Part shown: positions 21,822-32,206 of the stretch, piece after piece
Layout of the letters: every line of letters starts with the position of its first letter
How positions within the stretch are numbered: the first letter of the stretch is position 1
Source of the DNA: Gracilaria domingensis
Lineage: Eukaryota; Rhodophyta; Florideophyceae; Gracilariales; Gracilariaceae
Reading direction: 5' to 3'
Length of the DNA stretch: 64,000 nt
Assembly: GCA_022539475.1 (NCBI GenBank)
Contig: VCMS01000318.1
Location: 1-64,000 of the forward strand
Made by a program: the position numbers and the translations under genes
Notes under the pieces: model-generated
Seen by the model: the letters and a program-made list of their open reading frames with translations, nothing else
Database searches by the model: none
What the model was told of the DNA's origin: nothing

Positions 21822-22677
21822 TGTGGTGCAAAACCCTCGACGGGAAGCAACAAACCGCGTCGCGGACGAGCACCTCAGGGTGTTCAGGCCCTGCTCCCTG
21901 TGAAGGGCAGTCGAGCGGCAGAACCCTCCGATAGGGCCAACACGAGCCGGGTGTAAATCCGGGTGGCCCCGATCTGGGCGTGCAGTCGGAGGTAAAAGGG
22001 GTAGAATCGGCGTAGGTATCCGGATGGTTCCGGCGAGCCACAGCGAGTGGGGGTATCCAGCCCAACGGTATGGGACGACAAAAGATCGACAAACGAGCCG
22101 CACTGCGGAGCACTGACTCGCGATAAGCGGGAAAACTCCCGAGACAAATAAAACAAACCTACAATGTAGGGCAGAGTAGCGAAAGCCGTAAGACGGAAAT
22201 GAAAACAATAAAATAGATAAGAAAAGTGCCGTGACGACGGATTAGTACTCCTCAGGGACGGAGGTTGGTTGATCAGCCCGGAATTGCGGCGGTATTCCCC
22301 AGGATGGGGCTGGTGACCGTGCGCAAGCGGCAAGAAGATCAGAGCCAAAGGCCTCGTTGAGGTTTACTTCCCGTACAGTGGCGGCAAGTGCCGCCACTTA
22401 TATACGGCACTTGAAAATATCAATTAAAATATCTAACTATCCGGCGCTGCCGGCCAATACACTACAGGTGTGCCCCCGTGGCATGCTTGCCACGGGGCCC
22501 GCGCGATCGGGCCAACTTGGCACACGTGTGCAGAAATACTACCCTTCCTAGGCATACCCCAAAATAGGGGCACTACCCCAGTAGCCTCTCATAACCTGAG
22601 GTGTCGCAGCCGGTAACGGATCAACAAACTATGAAAAGCACCTCGGTGCATCCCCACAAAGGGCGTTTTGCTCCACA
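21822..22677 (-). repeat. G1 5' LTR (856 bp)
   Basis: Plus-strand ends are TGTGGTGCAAAACCC and TTTTGCTCCACA, near-perfect inverted termini. It is co-linear with 11,106-11,964 over the full length. It should hold the element promoter; I see no clear TATA on the minus strand that I would call. Confidence 0.9.
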
Positions 22678-23064
22678 AAATTTCTCAGGTCCGTAAGACG
22701 ACTGGCTCACTCCACTTTTTTGCTCGATGCAAATCAATCACATGATACCTAGAAACACTGTCTTGTCATGATTTCGTATGCCAGTATTAAAACCTGTTTG
22801 ATCATATTTCCGGGATGAAGTGTATTTAGAGATACATCTAAAGATTTTCCGGCCTCTGCTCTGCGCACGAAACTTAAAGATTGCTTCAACCTGCTTAACG
22901 TTCAAATACGCCCTTTACGCTTTAACACTTTGTTACTCTTGAGCGAATCACAAACGTGCAGATTCGTTAGTCTCTGCTGCTACATGAAAAAACTTATCAG
23001 TCACGCTGGTGGGAGTGATCCTTTTCTCAACCAGATGAGTTCATCTGCAAATCTTCTGTATATT
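22678..23064. other. Spacer between G1 and repeat R1
   Basis: About 390 bases of mixed composition; no frame or motif recognised. Confidence 0.6.
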
Positions 23065-23882
23065 TGTGGACGCCATTTTTGGGGGAAACGACGCAGGTGG
23101 TCACAAACCCAAGGAGAGCGACACAATAAATGCTCGAGAGTACCAGCCCAAAAGGGGCGACAAGTTAACGTAGCTCAGATGCCCGCAGGAGCAGACAAGA
23201 TAACCCCAAGATAGCAGAAACTCTCCGCTAACAGGAAGCGGGGAGAGTAATAAAACGAGAGTATGGTTCGGCGTTCGATGCCCAATGCCAACACAACGAC
23301 AGAATGCAGTGCCAACAGACCACCACACCAAAGCTGTCGGCGGAATAGTAGAATAGGCAGGGCTAAGGCGTTCAATCCTGTCGTCGATACTACTATAAAC
23401 CTAGTAACCAGGCGAGGTCACGACAGGAAGGGAACCAGTGCAATGCGTACCACTGCCAACGTCCGTCCGGGGGAACGGGGATGTAGATATGATCGCAATG
23501 TGCGGACGAACCCTATGGAGGGCAGCACAAGGCGACTGTGTAGGGAACGGCGGGAGACCGGGCCGCCGAGAACAAGGAAATGTAGGGAGAAAGGTTGGTG
23601 GCAAGGGAGGCGCAGACTGCGCTGAGGGAAGATGGGAGTGCCAAAGGAAAGAAGGTTGGTGACGACGGAAAGGGAGGTAGAAAGCGAGAGAAGCAAGGAT
23701 GGGGGGGGTCGTCGAGGGGGGAAGTGGTCTGCCCAAACCGAGTTGCTTTTCGAGCGCTCGGGTTTGGGGGTTTATATCTACATTCTCAATGCTTTGTGTA
23801 TCTTAAGTTGCATGCTGGACATCGGCTTCCACCAAATACCCTAGTCTGCTCACCATATCCATAGTAGATAGTGATGTCGACA
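23065..23882. repeat. Interspersed repeat R, copy 1
   Basis: About 818 bases closely matching 38,804-39,611 in the same orientation. It starts TGTGGACGCCA and ends near GTCGACA. Shared landmarks include 'aacccaaggagagcgacac', 'accagcccaaaaggggcgac', 'gacaggaaggga' and a poly-G run near 23,701 followed by 'gtcgtcgaggggggaagtgg'. TG...CA ends with a weak inverted match (TGTGGACGCC against TGTCGACATC) suggest a solo LTR of an unseen element. No target duplication is visible. Confidence 0.65.
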
Positions 23883-24594
23883 TACGGTTCTTCCTTATGT
23901 TGTCTGGCGATTGGCCAGTGATGAGATGGTGTTAGGTCGCTCTAAGGAATTTCCAGGTATCGTTCGCATTACATGCTCTTCCATCATTTCTGTTTGTATT
24001 GAAGGATGATGTTCCGGAACTGGGGGGTGGAACCCTTCCTCAGTTGTCTTGGGGTAGTTCTTCTTGGTTCTCGTTATCATTCAAGGTCTTGTTGTCCTGG
24101 TCATGGCCGTCCTCATCCTTCAAGGCCGGTTAACCGTTGTTGGAATCATGTCAACAACTACACGCAACACTGAGGCCGCCGTTGCTGAAGAAGTACGCGA
24201 GTACGTGAGAGATGCGCCATTCCCTTACCAGCAAGGCCTTTATGACAACATCTCCTTCGTACTCATCGCCCGTCATCGTGACAACTTAGACCCGGTTCGT
24301 CTGCTACTGGCAGATCTTGATGCAATAATTGACGGATGAATGACGAGTCTCGCTCTCCTCTCTATGCCTAGAATCTTCATGCGCACGTCTGCTGATACAC
24401 AGCAATAAACATTGCTTCTCTGCTTACACAATATGGCCGTGTCATGTAGCGCGCACCAGCAAGCAGTATCAGCGACTACTAGCGACAGCTGGCAAGCGAG
24501 CACGCCTGCTCGTGCCAGTTACAGCCTCGGCGTGATGAACAATCGTGCCATCTCCAACAGTCCTGGTGAGCGACGCGACCATTTCTTTCGCGTC
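23883..24594. other. Spacer between repeat R1 and hairpin array A
   Basis: Holds the small ORF listed at 24,148-24,339. Otherwise no repeat partner was found at the corresponding place after copy 2 of R, so R and the hairpin array are treated as separate units. Confidence 0.5.
24148..24339 (+). CDS. Small hypothetical ORF (63 aa)
   Basis: ATG 24,148 (MSTTTRNTEAAVAEEV) to TGA 24,339. Balanced, protein-like composition with alternating acidic and hydrophobic residues (FVLIARHRDNLDPVRLLLAD). The frame is open further upstream through a very hydrophobic stretch with no ATG start. No homologue comes to mind. It could be a real small protein or a fragment of a longer decayed gene. Confidence 0.3.
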   Translation: MSTTTRNTEAAVAEEVREYVRDAPFPYQQGLYDNISFVLIARHRDNLDPVRLLLADLDAIIDG

Positions 24595-24889
24595 GTCGCG
24601 CCACGGCGGCGCGACGCGCGGCACCATCCCCGTCCTCGTCGTCGCGCCAAGGCAGCGCGACGCGCTCCTTTTCCTCCGCGCTGTCGCGCTACGGCGTTGC
24701 GACAGGCGGCACGCTCCTGTGCAGTCGCGCCACGGCGGCGCGACGGGCAGCACGCTCCTGTCTTGCGGCTGGCGCCGCAGCGGGCGGGGGAGATGTGAAG
24801 TGCAGCTTCCACGCTGCACTTCGTCTATCTCTCCGCGAAGATACAAGAAAAAAATTCTTCGGGGGTGTCCCTGAGACGGCAGGACACCC
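24595..24889. repeat. Structured hairpin-array element, copy A
   Basis: Four 21-base GC units start at 24,595, 24,641, 24,683 and 24,724 (spacings 46, 42, 41). Units 1 and 4 are perfect 8-bp hairpins with arms GTCGCGCC and GGCGCGAC around ACGGC; unit 2 is near perfect and unit 3 weaker. Next come a 9-bp hairpin (AAGTGCAGC 24,798-24,806 with GCTGCACTT 24,813-24,821), an A7 tract (24,848-24,854) and an 8-bp hairpin (GGGTGTCC 24,863-24,870 with GGACACCC 24,882-24,889). The same layout recurs at 40,043-40,453. Function unknown; an RNA-level structure or a non-autonomous mobile element are both possible. Confidence 0.65.
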
Positions 24890-27072
24890 TCTAAGAAACG
24901 CCACCACAATATTGACAGTTTATTTGTTTCTGCAGCCATCTGCAGGGCTTGTTTACGACTACTTTTGACTTTTATATGTATAATTCAGACTGAAATGTTC
25001 TCTTGCATGCAGGCAGTAATATCTTCTTTCACCTTCCTGTTAATTGTACATCCATTAAATTTTTCTTCCTCATCAAATGCTGGCCTTTGGACTACAAATC
25101 GCTGTTTCACTTTTGCAGAGAATTCATTCATTGCCTCCGTTGTTCTACACAGCAGTAAATAACCAGTTAGTTTGGATTGGAACAGTTTCATACCTCCCTC
25201 TTCTCCGTTGCATCAGTAGATGTGACTCCCTTTTTGTACATGTTAAACATAAGCTTTGCGGACAAGCTATGTTTCAAAGCTTTGAGACTACCGTCTCCCA
25301 GCTTTATTAACATAATATGGGATTTTAACTAGTTGCGAATCACAACTTGCGATATATTTGTGCGATCACCGGTACATTGTCGAGGGTTTCGGACATACCA
25401 ATCGCTAATAATCAGTTTGTTCGAGATATACGCTCTCTTAATGTCTATAGACCCAATTGTGATAATAATGCAGACAGATAAAGCAATAAGCGTATGATAT
25501 GAAATTAGGCATTAGCTTAATTACTTCTGATCTTGCCCTTATGTGTGTCTCTGTTTACTTGTGAACATATCTTTGCTTTGAGCCTTTCCTGATCTTTGAC
25601 TTCGTATATAACATGCGATCCTATTACATTAGCATTTTTGGGTATCTCAGCTTCTGGTTTCTCCACATACGCATCTTTCTATGCTTTCTCAATCTTATCC
25701 TTTACGGATTTATGTTCGTACGTGACAGAAATATGTGCACGGCTTCAGCGGCTGAAAGCCAATTGTAATGCCTGCTGTCAGCAACACAAGACGCGCTTAT
25801 TTACACAAGTTGATATTGGTGCAAATATTATTTATAACTATGATATTAGTATTATTATGCTTTCTTTATATTAAAGAAATGTAATAGTTTAGGGAATAAA
25901 ATGACAAACCTCACAAAAGCGTTTTCAATAAGAACAACTTGCTCGTGTTGATACTAGAATTTGCGATCTGATTTATACCTCGATCGCTTTGCTACAACAT
26001 ATGAAGCCCCAATTTGAGCATTGCTACGAAGGGCAATGGCGATGTCTTGCGCCCGCGGCGTACGGAGACCACATCGAAATGTGTGCCTGGTGTTGTGAAT
26101 GTAAGGTGTGATATCAATAAAGGTGTTTGTGATAAACTCTACTTCCCGAATTTGTCATTGGTTACATATCCGTTAGACCTTTTTATTTTGAAAGAAAATA
26201 AGGCCGAATTGAACATTTTCGTGAATGACAAGATACTATGGTTACGTCAATGTTTTGTTGCAACTATCAGTGAGAACTAGCTCAAGAAGCTATAATGTCT
26301 GGTTGCCAGCGAAAGGAACCACACGCCTTTTACCTCTTTAATAAAAGTAGATTTTTAGATTTTCAGGAGGTAGAATGATACACTGTATTCGCAGAATTGC
26401 GTCGCTAAGGGGTACCTCTGTGAACTATAGAAGTGCAGTATCGCAGTATCATCCGTTTTGCCTTCGGTAATGGTGGACGGAGAAAAGGGGTCTTGACTAT
26501 AACTCAATTATATCAATAGAAAATTTCATTATATTGTCTACGACTGCGGGCCTTTAGAGCTTTGCAGGGTTGCATGTGCGGCGGCCGCTGTGTGCTGAGT
26601 CACTTCTGGACTTTGAAGATCGCTTGTGTAGCCTGCTGTTACGTGGCGAGCTGGTTGATACGGGGACTTCGTGGAACGCTTTTTAGCGCTTTGGTTCGCT
26701 GGAATCCGAACGGGATCGTGTCTATGCTGGTATCTCGGCTCCGCCGTAGCAGTGCACACGCGCCAAAGCTGCGTTCGCCCGCAGTTCGATACTTTGGCGA
26801 GCAACATGTTCCACCAAGCAGTGGAACCAGCGCTATGAATATACAAACTAGGGCTGGTGCAAGCGACGACACACCCGAATAATTGGAACAAGTCTTAAGC
26901 TTCTGCAGCAAACACATCGACGGCCTGCGCTGCGCGTGCACAGTACCGCAGGCTTTTAGCCCGCAACAAATTCTTCCGTTAGGCAAATAGAAACGCTCAA
27001 GCTAGTTTTAACATTTACTAGAGCCGCTAGCTGCATGTCTTGCCTGCCTGAGGTCTGGATGCAAAAGCACCG
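24890..27072. other. Long spacer, mostly AT-rich
   Basis: About 2.2 kb. A minus-strand stretch at about 24,985-25,310 reads as two abutting protein-like frames (GDGSLKALKHSLSAKLMFNM, then EFSAKVKQRFVVQRPAFDEE), possibly a decayed gene I cannot name. Elsewhere only short random-looking frames. 26,540-26,990 is more GC-rich with overlapping frames on both strands and no motif. Confidence 0.4.
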
Positions 27073-27789
27073 TTAATGTTTAGCTCTTCGAAAGCGCGAA
27101 ACGTGGATATTGCGTACGTCACGTTCTTCGCGCCATTGCTCCGCTCTTCTTCGATCTCTTTCTATACGTTCCTCTGCGCATTGCCTGCAATACGCATGTT
27201 TCCTGTCTTTTCTGTGCTGTCTTCTGCCTTTCGGATGCTCGGAGAACTCTTGATCATGTTCGTGAGCTTCGCGACGCCTCCGGTGACGTCGATCGCGATC
27301 TCCTCTGTTCCTCGGCGCATGGCGACGTACGGGTGACACCGAGGCCTCGCGCCATCTGCTCGGTGAAGGGGAACGTGTGCGGGTACGATATGGTGAGCGA
27401 CTACGGTACGGTGAGCTTCTTCGCGCTGGTGACGGAGATCTTCGCCGTTGGCGTGGTGGAGGTGAGAACGATCTTGATCTTAGAGGGACGACCTCGTCCA
27501 TGTTGTTACGAGACTGTACAAGCGGTGGTACAAAGCGATCGTCGTAGACGTTGTACACGATCATCGGTGCGGAAAGTGGTTCAAGATGGTGGTGATAGAA
27601 GCCGGGACGCAGCGTAGGATACGTCACGAATGATACGCGACGCTGCGAGTTTGGAATAGAAGGGTTCTCACGCGTAGAGTCTTCCCACGGGTAGGTAGGC
27701 GGAGGGCGAAGGATGCCGCGAGCGGGCTTGGCAAACATGTTGTAGGTGAAACGCGGGTTCTCCGAGAATACAACGTCGTAAGGCGCCAT
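27073..27789 (-). CDS. SR-type arginine/serine-rich protein with PP1-docking-like motifs
   Basis: 238 codons from ATG 27,789 (MAPYDVVFSENPRFTYN). Residues about 100-155 are rich in RS/SP dipeptides (RSRSFSPPPRQRRRSPSP, SPYRSRSPYRTRTRSPSP), typical of splicing-related nuclear proteins phosphorylated by SR kinases. The C-terminus is highly basic and charged (RRHRRRREAHEHDQEF) with one CRQC pair. No RRM is present, so it is not a classical SR splicing factor. N-terminally, GILR (25-28) and RVSF (51-54) match the SILK and RVxF docking motifs of protein phosphatase 1 partners in the usual order. It is unbroken in a window full of broken genes, supporting a live host gene. The role is inferred. Confidence 0.7.
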   Translation of the reverse strand: MAPYDVVFSENPRFTYNMFAKPARGILRPPPTYPWEDSTRENPSIPNSQRRVSFVTYPTLRPGFYHHHLEPLSAPMIVYNVYDDRFVPPLVQSRNNMDEVVPLRSRSFSPPPRQRRRSPSPARRSSPYRSRSPYRTRTRSPSPSRWREASVSPVRRHAPRNRGDRDRRHRRRREAHEHDQEFSEHPKGRRQHRKDRKHAYCRQCAEERIERDRRRAEQWREERDVRNIHVSRFRRAKH

Positions 27790-28701
27790 GTCGAAGGGAG
27801 GCTGCTAAAAATCCTTTTGAACGGCGCTGCGGTCAGGGGTAGTTTACCAAGCTGCGCGAAAGGGATGCGTGGAATGACGTGCCAAGCACATGAAGAAGGC
27901 GCGCAGGCGAAGCGCGGCGAGCAAGCGGGTGTCAGTCGAACGGTGGGTGCGAAAGCAAGCACGAGTGGCCGCTCCGCGTGTGGGATGGGCCGCAGAAGCG
28001 CCGGGCTGAAGCGTTGCGCGCTAAGGCCGCCACTCGCGCCACGCCCATTGCGCGCACGCGCGTTACGTGCTCGGCAGCCGTTCCACTTGCAACAAGGCGT
28101 TCTGCGCGTCACGCGTTCGCCACGCGGGGCAGGCAGCCTGCCACTCGCTGTGCCGCCAGTGCGGGGTGCACAACCGTGTACGCGTGTGCAACGTTTAGTA
28201 ATGCGATTTCTTTTCCTCTCTACACGTAGTAGTAGGGGAAAATCCATTGATAAAGTCTGCGGTCGCTGTTTTGCTGCTGGCCCAGTACCCTTGGTATACG
28301 TGTACACTATGTTTCCCGCGACGATCGCGACATGGAATGACAGCAGTACCAGGGGTACCAAAGGTACCGACGGTAGCCCTCTTACCGTCGGTAGGCATCT
28401 TTCATGACTAACCTCGCCGTACTGCGCGGACTGATGAAAACAGGGCGACGGAGCTGGAGTGGATGGCTGTGTGGGTGAGTGCGTTGTGCAGACATGTTGA
28501 ATGAGTAGCTCAAAAGGAGGCGGCGAGTCGGCTGACACGGACGGAGGGAAAGAGGTGAAGGAGAAAGCGAGAGAGGAGGGCGCGGTGTGGCTGTGGGACG
28601 CCGCAAACGCACTTGTCTCTGATGGCTTTCTGCCCTTGTAAGCAGCGTGCGCAAGTGCTCTTGATTCCCCATGTACCGCGCCCCGCCTCCCCCTCCCCAC
28701 A
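27790..28701. other. Intergenic region between SR-type gene and PP4R3 relic
   Basis: GC-rich 5' flank shared by two divergent genes, so promoters for both would lie here; no TATA that I would call. Contains the perfect hairpin at 28,366-28,392. Long frames on both strands (27,817-28,407 plus; 27,624-28,826 minus) are alanine/arginine-rich and look like composition artefacts. A pyrimidine tract ending CACACAG at 28,704 could be a splice acceptor for the PP4R3 gene. Confidence 0.5.
28366..28392. repeat. Perfect 10-bp inverted repeat
   Basis: ACCGACGGTA (28,366-28,375) and TACCGTCGGT (28,383-28,392) with a 7-base loop, in the divergent intergenic region. Could be a cruciform or a protein-binding palindrome. 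Confidence 0.6.
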
Positions 28702-31700
28702 CAGCCGTTGCTCATCGCCGCCGCCCTCGCCGCCGCCGGGCGCGTCAAGCTGGACGTGCTCACCGATGACGGCAAGTGGGACGACCGCGGAACCGGCTCC
28801 TTGACCTGCCACCCCGACCCGCGCAACCAAGCTGTTCGCCGTGCGCGTTCTGGCAGAGGCTACCGGCGCCTTGCTGTTGTCCTCGCAGCTGCGCCCCACC
28901 GCCGATGCGTACTACCGTCGCCCCGAGCAGAACATCATCTCGTGGAAGGAGCGCGCCTTCTCCCACTCCAACTCCGCAACCGAGGTCGCGCTGTCATTTG
29001 CCGATTCCGACGCATGCGCCGAGTTGTGTCGAAAGATTCATATGGTGGACAGCCTAATGCAGCCTTTGCCGCCACACCGCGCTACCCAACAGCAGTCGCA
29101 AACGGATGCCGCCGTGCCGTCTCCGACCGCCACCGAGTAGAAACCGTCGTCGCAAGCGTTGCATCCAGTGCGCGCACGCGCGTCGCCGCCTCGTGAAACC
29201 AACACTGTGCGCGACGCCAAGAGCGACGTTGATTAGCGTGATCAGTATCATCCGCCCAATCCTCGCCTTCGTTGGCCCGATCTGTCTACCGCAGTAGCGA
29301 CGCATGAGATGCGCTTGTTTGACGACAACATTCCCAACTCCGCCTCGAATCGCGACGCGTTTGAGGATGTGTTGTTCCAGGAGGGCGCTAATCTCATGTG
29401 CTTACCCACCGCCCAGACAACCGTCGCATGTCTCCGAACGCGACCAACAGTCTTATTGGTGTTGAGCAACTGATATCGGCCATGTCTGAACCGGATCGAG
29501 AACGGCATAATGACTTTGGTTCATCTTCTTGCGCAGTGCAAGGTGATGGAGAATCAAAATCTTCGCCAAGCGTTTATCCGACTGGCGTCGACATCGCAAT
29601 TCATCGAATCGCTTTGTAAGACATTTCGCGAGACTGAAGTTAGAGGAGATGTTGAGCTGTTAGGCGCACTAAACATTCTTGTACGCTCTTTGTTTCGTCT
29701 TGGTGCGAATAACGTGCTCGACGTGCTTCTCAGCGAAAAATGTCTCACAGATGTTATTAGATGCCTGGAATATGATGAACAGAACCTCCCTCGCTTCTCC
29801 GGGGCGTTGAATGAATTGAAGCGAAAACGCGTCCTTCGCGAGGAGAAGAAATGTTCTAAAACCGCCAAAGAGAATGCCGAAAACGCTTCGGACATGGCGC
29901 ACGTCCGCAGCGACCTACAAGATGAGCGAGCACGTAATGCACGAAGTGCACGAAATGCGCTGGATGCAAAGCTACCGTGATAGAGTGTCAGTCAGACTCT
30001 CCGTGCCTGAAGGACAAGTCCCAAGCTGTGAGTCCTTCAGGGTTTGTTAGTCAACCAGACGGCGACGTCACAGAAGCGTCATCTAAGCATCTTGCGACTC
30101 GGCCCGAGGAGCACGGACGCGTAGATGGTGTAGATGAAACAGCCGTTGATGGAAAAGCGCAAGGATAAAGAAGAGAACGTCATGATAAGTAGTGCGATTG
30201 ACGAGGCAAATCCGGTAGCCAGGCACGCCTCGCCATCTTCCAAGAACAAAAACGACGAGGAAACAACCTCGTCCGTAAATATGGGTAGCCAGGACGTGGA
30301 TAAGCCTTTGGTTCTCCGTCGGAGGGAACGGTACTATACAAGTCGGCTATCCTAATCACAGATGCATCTGTGGTTTCCCAAATTCATCCGAACTATCGTA
30401 TAACTTATTTTCGAGATGTTATTCTTTCTCGGGCAAACGACGAAACTATAGCAAACTCACTTTCGAACTTGACTATATTCAACAACGTTGATATCATTAT
30501 GTACTTTATCCGGGGAAACATTGCTTTGAGAGAAGTATTCGAACGTCTTAATCATGCACTGGATCAACGAAGGAAGCAAAGCTTTGGTAGTATTAACTCA
30601 AATGATCAGAAGCAATGCTCTGCTCAAGACTACGATTGCGGTGATGCCGACGCTGTGCAGGCGCATTCGGACGATGCGAAGCACGAAGCTGTCCAAGGTG
30701 CACACAACTGTAGCTGCACACCGCAAGCTACAATTGGGGAAGAAGCGGTTTCGGACGAGACGAAGAAAGGTGAACATTGCTCAAGTGCCACCTTTAGCGC
30801 CAATAGCAGTCGCAGCAGAGCGACTGAGGCTGCGAGCGACACGAACATTACATCGTCAAGAGAAGCTTCCACCACCATGAGAAAGGCTTCCAATCACAAC
30901 AACAATGCGGAAAGAAAAACGTATATGATTCTGGAACATGTGATGTGAAGTCTTCCGAACGCAGCGTCGACACTCGCAGCGAACTGATGAGCACATTTGA
31001 GTTTCTCAAGGAGTTGTTTGGCATCGTTCGCGGGCAGCAGCTTGTGCTGAAGGACAGGTTCTACGCATTGCTGTTGGAGCTTGGGGTACTGGACGCAGTG
31101 TTGATTCTTTTGGAGGAAGAAGACAATGGGCTTCGGTCGTTGGCGTGCGACATTTTATCGGCTGTGATCATTCACAATCCAAGTGAAGTGAGAAACCGAA
31201 TCTTGAAGAACGCGACGCAGCAAGATTCGTCTGGGCCGCGCAGACAGGTTGGGAACGACGACTCGAAGTTGGAGCGCACGACGACGGGGCCGATGATGAC
31301 AGAAACACAGACGCGTACTGCGAGCAACGACAAGCGTGGTAAAGCTGGATCGGCTGAAAGTGCGAGCACGATTGAGGCTGTCTCACGACGGAGTGATGGT
31401 GATGACGCGGTAGAGAGCGTAGAGCGAGAGCGGAACAGAGTGAGCAAAGCGGGGGAAAGAGAAAGAGAAGTGAACTGCGTGACGCTGGTGGAAAGCAAGG
31501 AGTGTCGGAAGAGAAGACGCTCCAAGCGGCGTGTCGAAACGGACTTTCCGCTGCCGAGTACGATGATGAAATTGATCTGCCAAGGCAACGAGAGCGGTAG
31601 CATGCTGTGCATGCTAGACATGGTGCGCGTTCTGGTGGACCCGATCACGATGCGAGTGGCGGACAAGGGCAAGTTCTTGGAAGTTTTCTACGGAAAGTTT

Positions 31701-32040
31701 GCAAAACGGCACTGGATCCGATCGTTTGGACCGGTCAATGGCACGAAGCAAAGGTGGAGGCGTCGGTGGTGGAGAACGTGGGGTACTTGTGCGACATGCT
31801 GTCGTTCTGCGCGGTGAATCACGACTGACCACGCGAGGTACCGTCAAAGGCACTTTGTGATCGGGTTCGACGTAGGCGCCAAGGTATGCACGCTACTGCA
31901 GCACAGGCGTGGTCACGTGCGGCTGGCGTCGATTCGGTTCGTGAGCATGTGCATCGGGATGTGCGAGGAGCTGTAACTTTACGACTGGTATCATCGCAAA
32001 GAACTCCTGCTGAGTGCCGCCCGGAACAAAATCCTACCGA
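28702..32040 (+). pseudogene. PP4R3/SMEK regulatory subunit of protein phosphatase 4, broken copy
   Basis: Fragments in several frames reproduce PP4R3 in order. The EVH1/PH-like N-domain: RVKLDVLTDDGKWDDRGTG, then EQNIISWKERAFSHSNSATE and ALSFADSDACAELCRKIHMV. The SMK1 region: LVHLLAQCKVMENQNLRQAF, LLGALNILVRSLFRLGANNV, LTDVIRCLEYD. Then HPNYRITYFRDVILSRAND, FEFLKELFGIVRGQQLVLKD, GLRSLACDILSAVIIHNPSE, GSMLCMLDMVRVLVDP, and YLCDMLSFCAVNHD. Frame changes fall near 28,824, 29,500, 29,975, 30,150, 30,305, 30,930, 31,740 and 31,825, with stops at 29,138 and 31,974. A low-complexity insert of roughly 140 codons precedes HPNYR. PP4R3 targets PP4 in DNA repair and chromatin. Either a pseudogene, or a real gene damaged by consensus indels. 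Confidence 0.8.
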
Positions 32041-32206
32041 GGGATGATGCTGCTGGCAAATCACGCCAAGATCAACGGGCGAAGATGAGCAAAACTTACA
32101 GAACCGTCAATTTCAATCGCAATGAGTGATGCGCCATGCTGGAAGCACCAATATCTGCGAAACACCATCCGCTGCCTCGGAGATGTCGAGCGCTGGGTCT
32201 CGGTTC

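Larger units (their letters stand above)
11106..22677 (-). mobile_element. G1: near-complete Ty3/gypsy chromovirus
   Basis: LTR (21,822-22,677), primer site, gag, protease-RT-RNase H-integrase, C-terminal chromodomain, an opposite-strand extra gene, polypurine tract and LTR (11,106-11,964) in the order of a minus-strand gypsy element. The LTRs are co-linear and look well over 90% identical, differing mainly by single-base indels. Pol is open for over 1,000 codons, so insertion was fairly recent; integrase and the tail carry frameshifts. No 5-bp target duplication is visible (acctt on the left, aaatt on the right). A 553-bp N gap lies at 13,690-14,242. Confidence 0.9.

Noticed and set aside
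24595-24760. Phased repeats as a CRISPR array
   Set aside because: Units are hairpins with related, not unique, spacers; the host is eukaryotic and no cas genes are present.
27817-28407. 196-codon plus-strand open frame
   Set aside because: Same GC-rich interval, low-complexity arginine/alanine content, mirrors the minus frame; no motif.
27624-28826. 400-codon minus-strand open frame
   Set aside because: Overlaps the PP4R3 N-domain antisense and the start of the SR-type gene; alanine/arginine/proline-rich composition fits a GC-rich shadow, with no domain.
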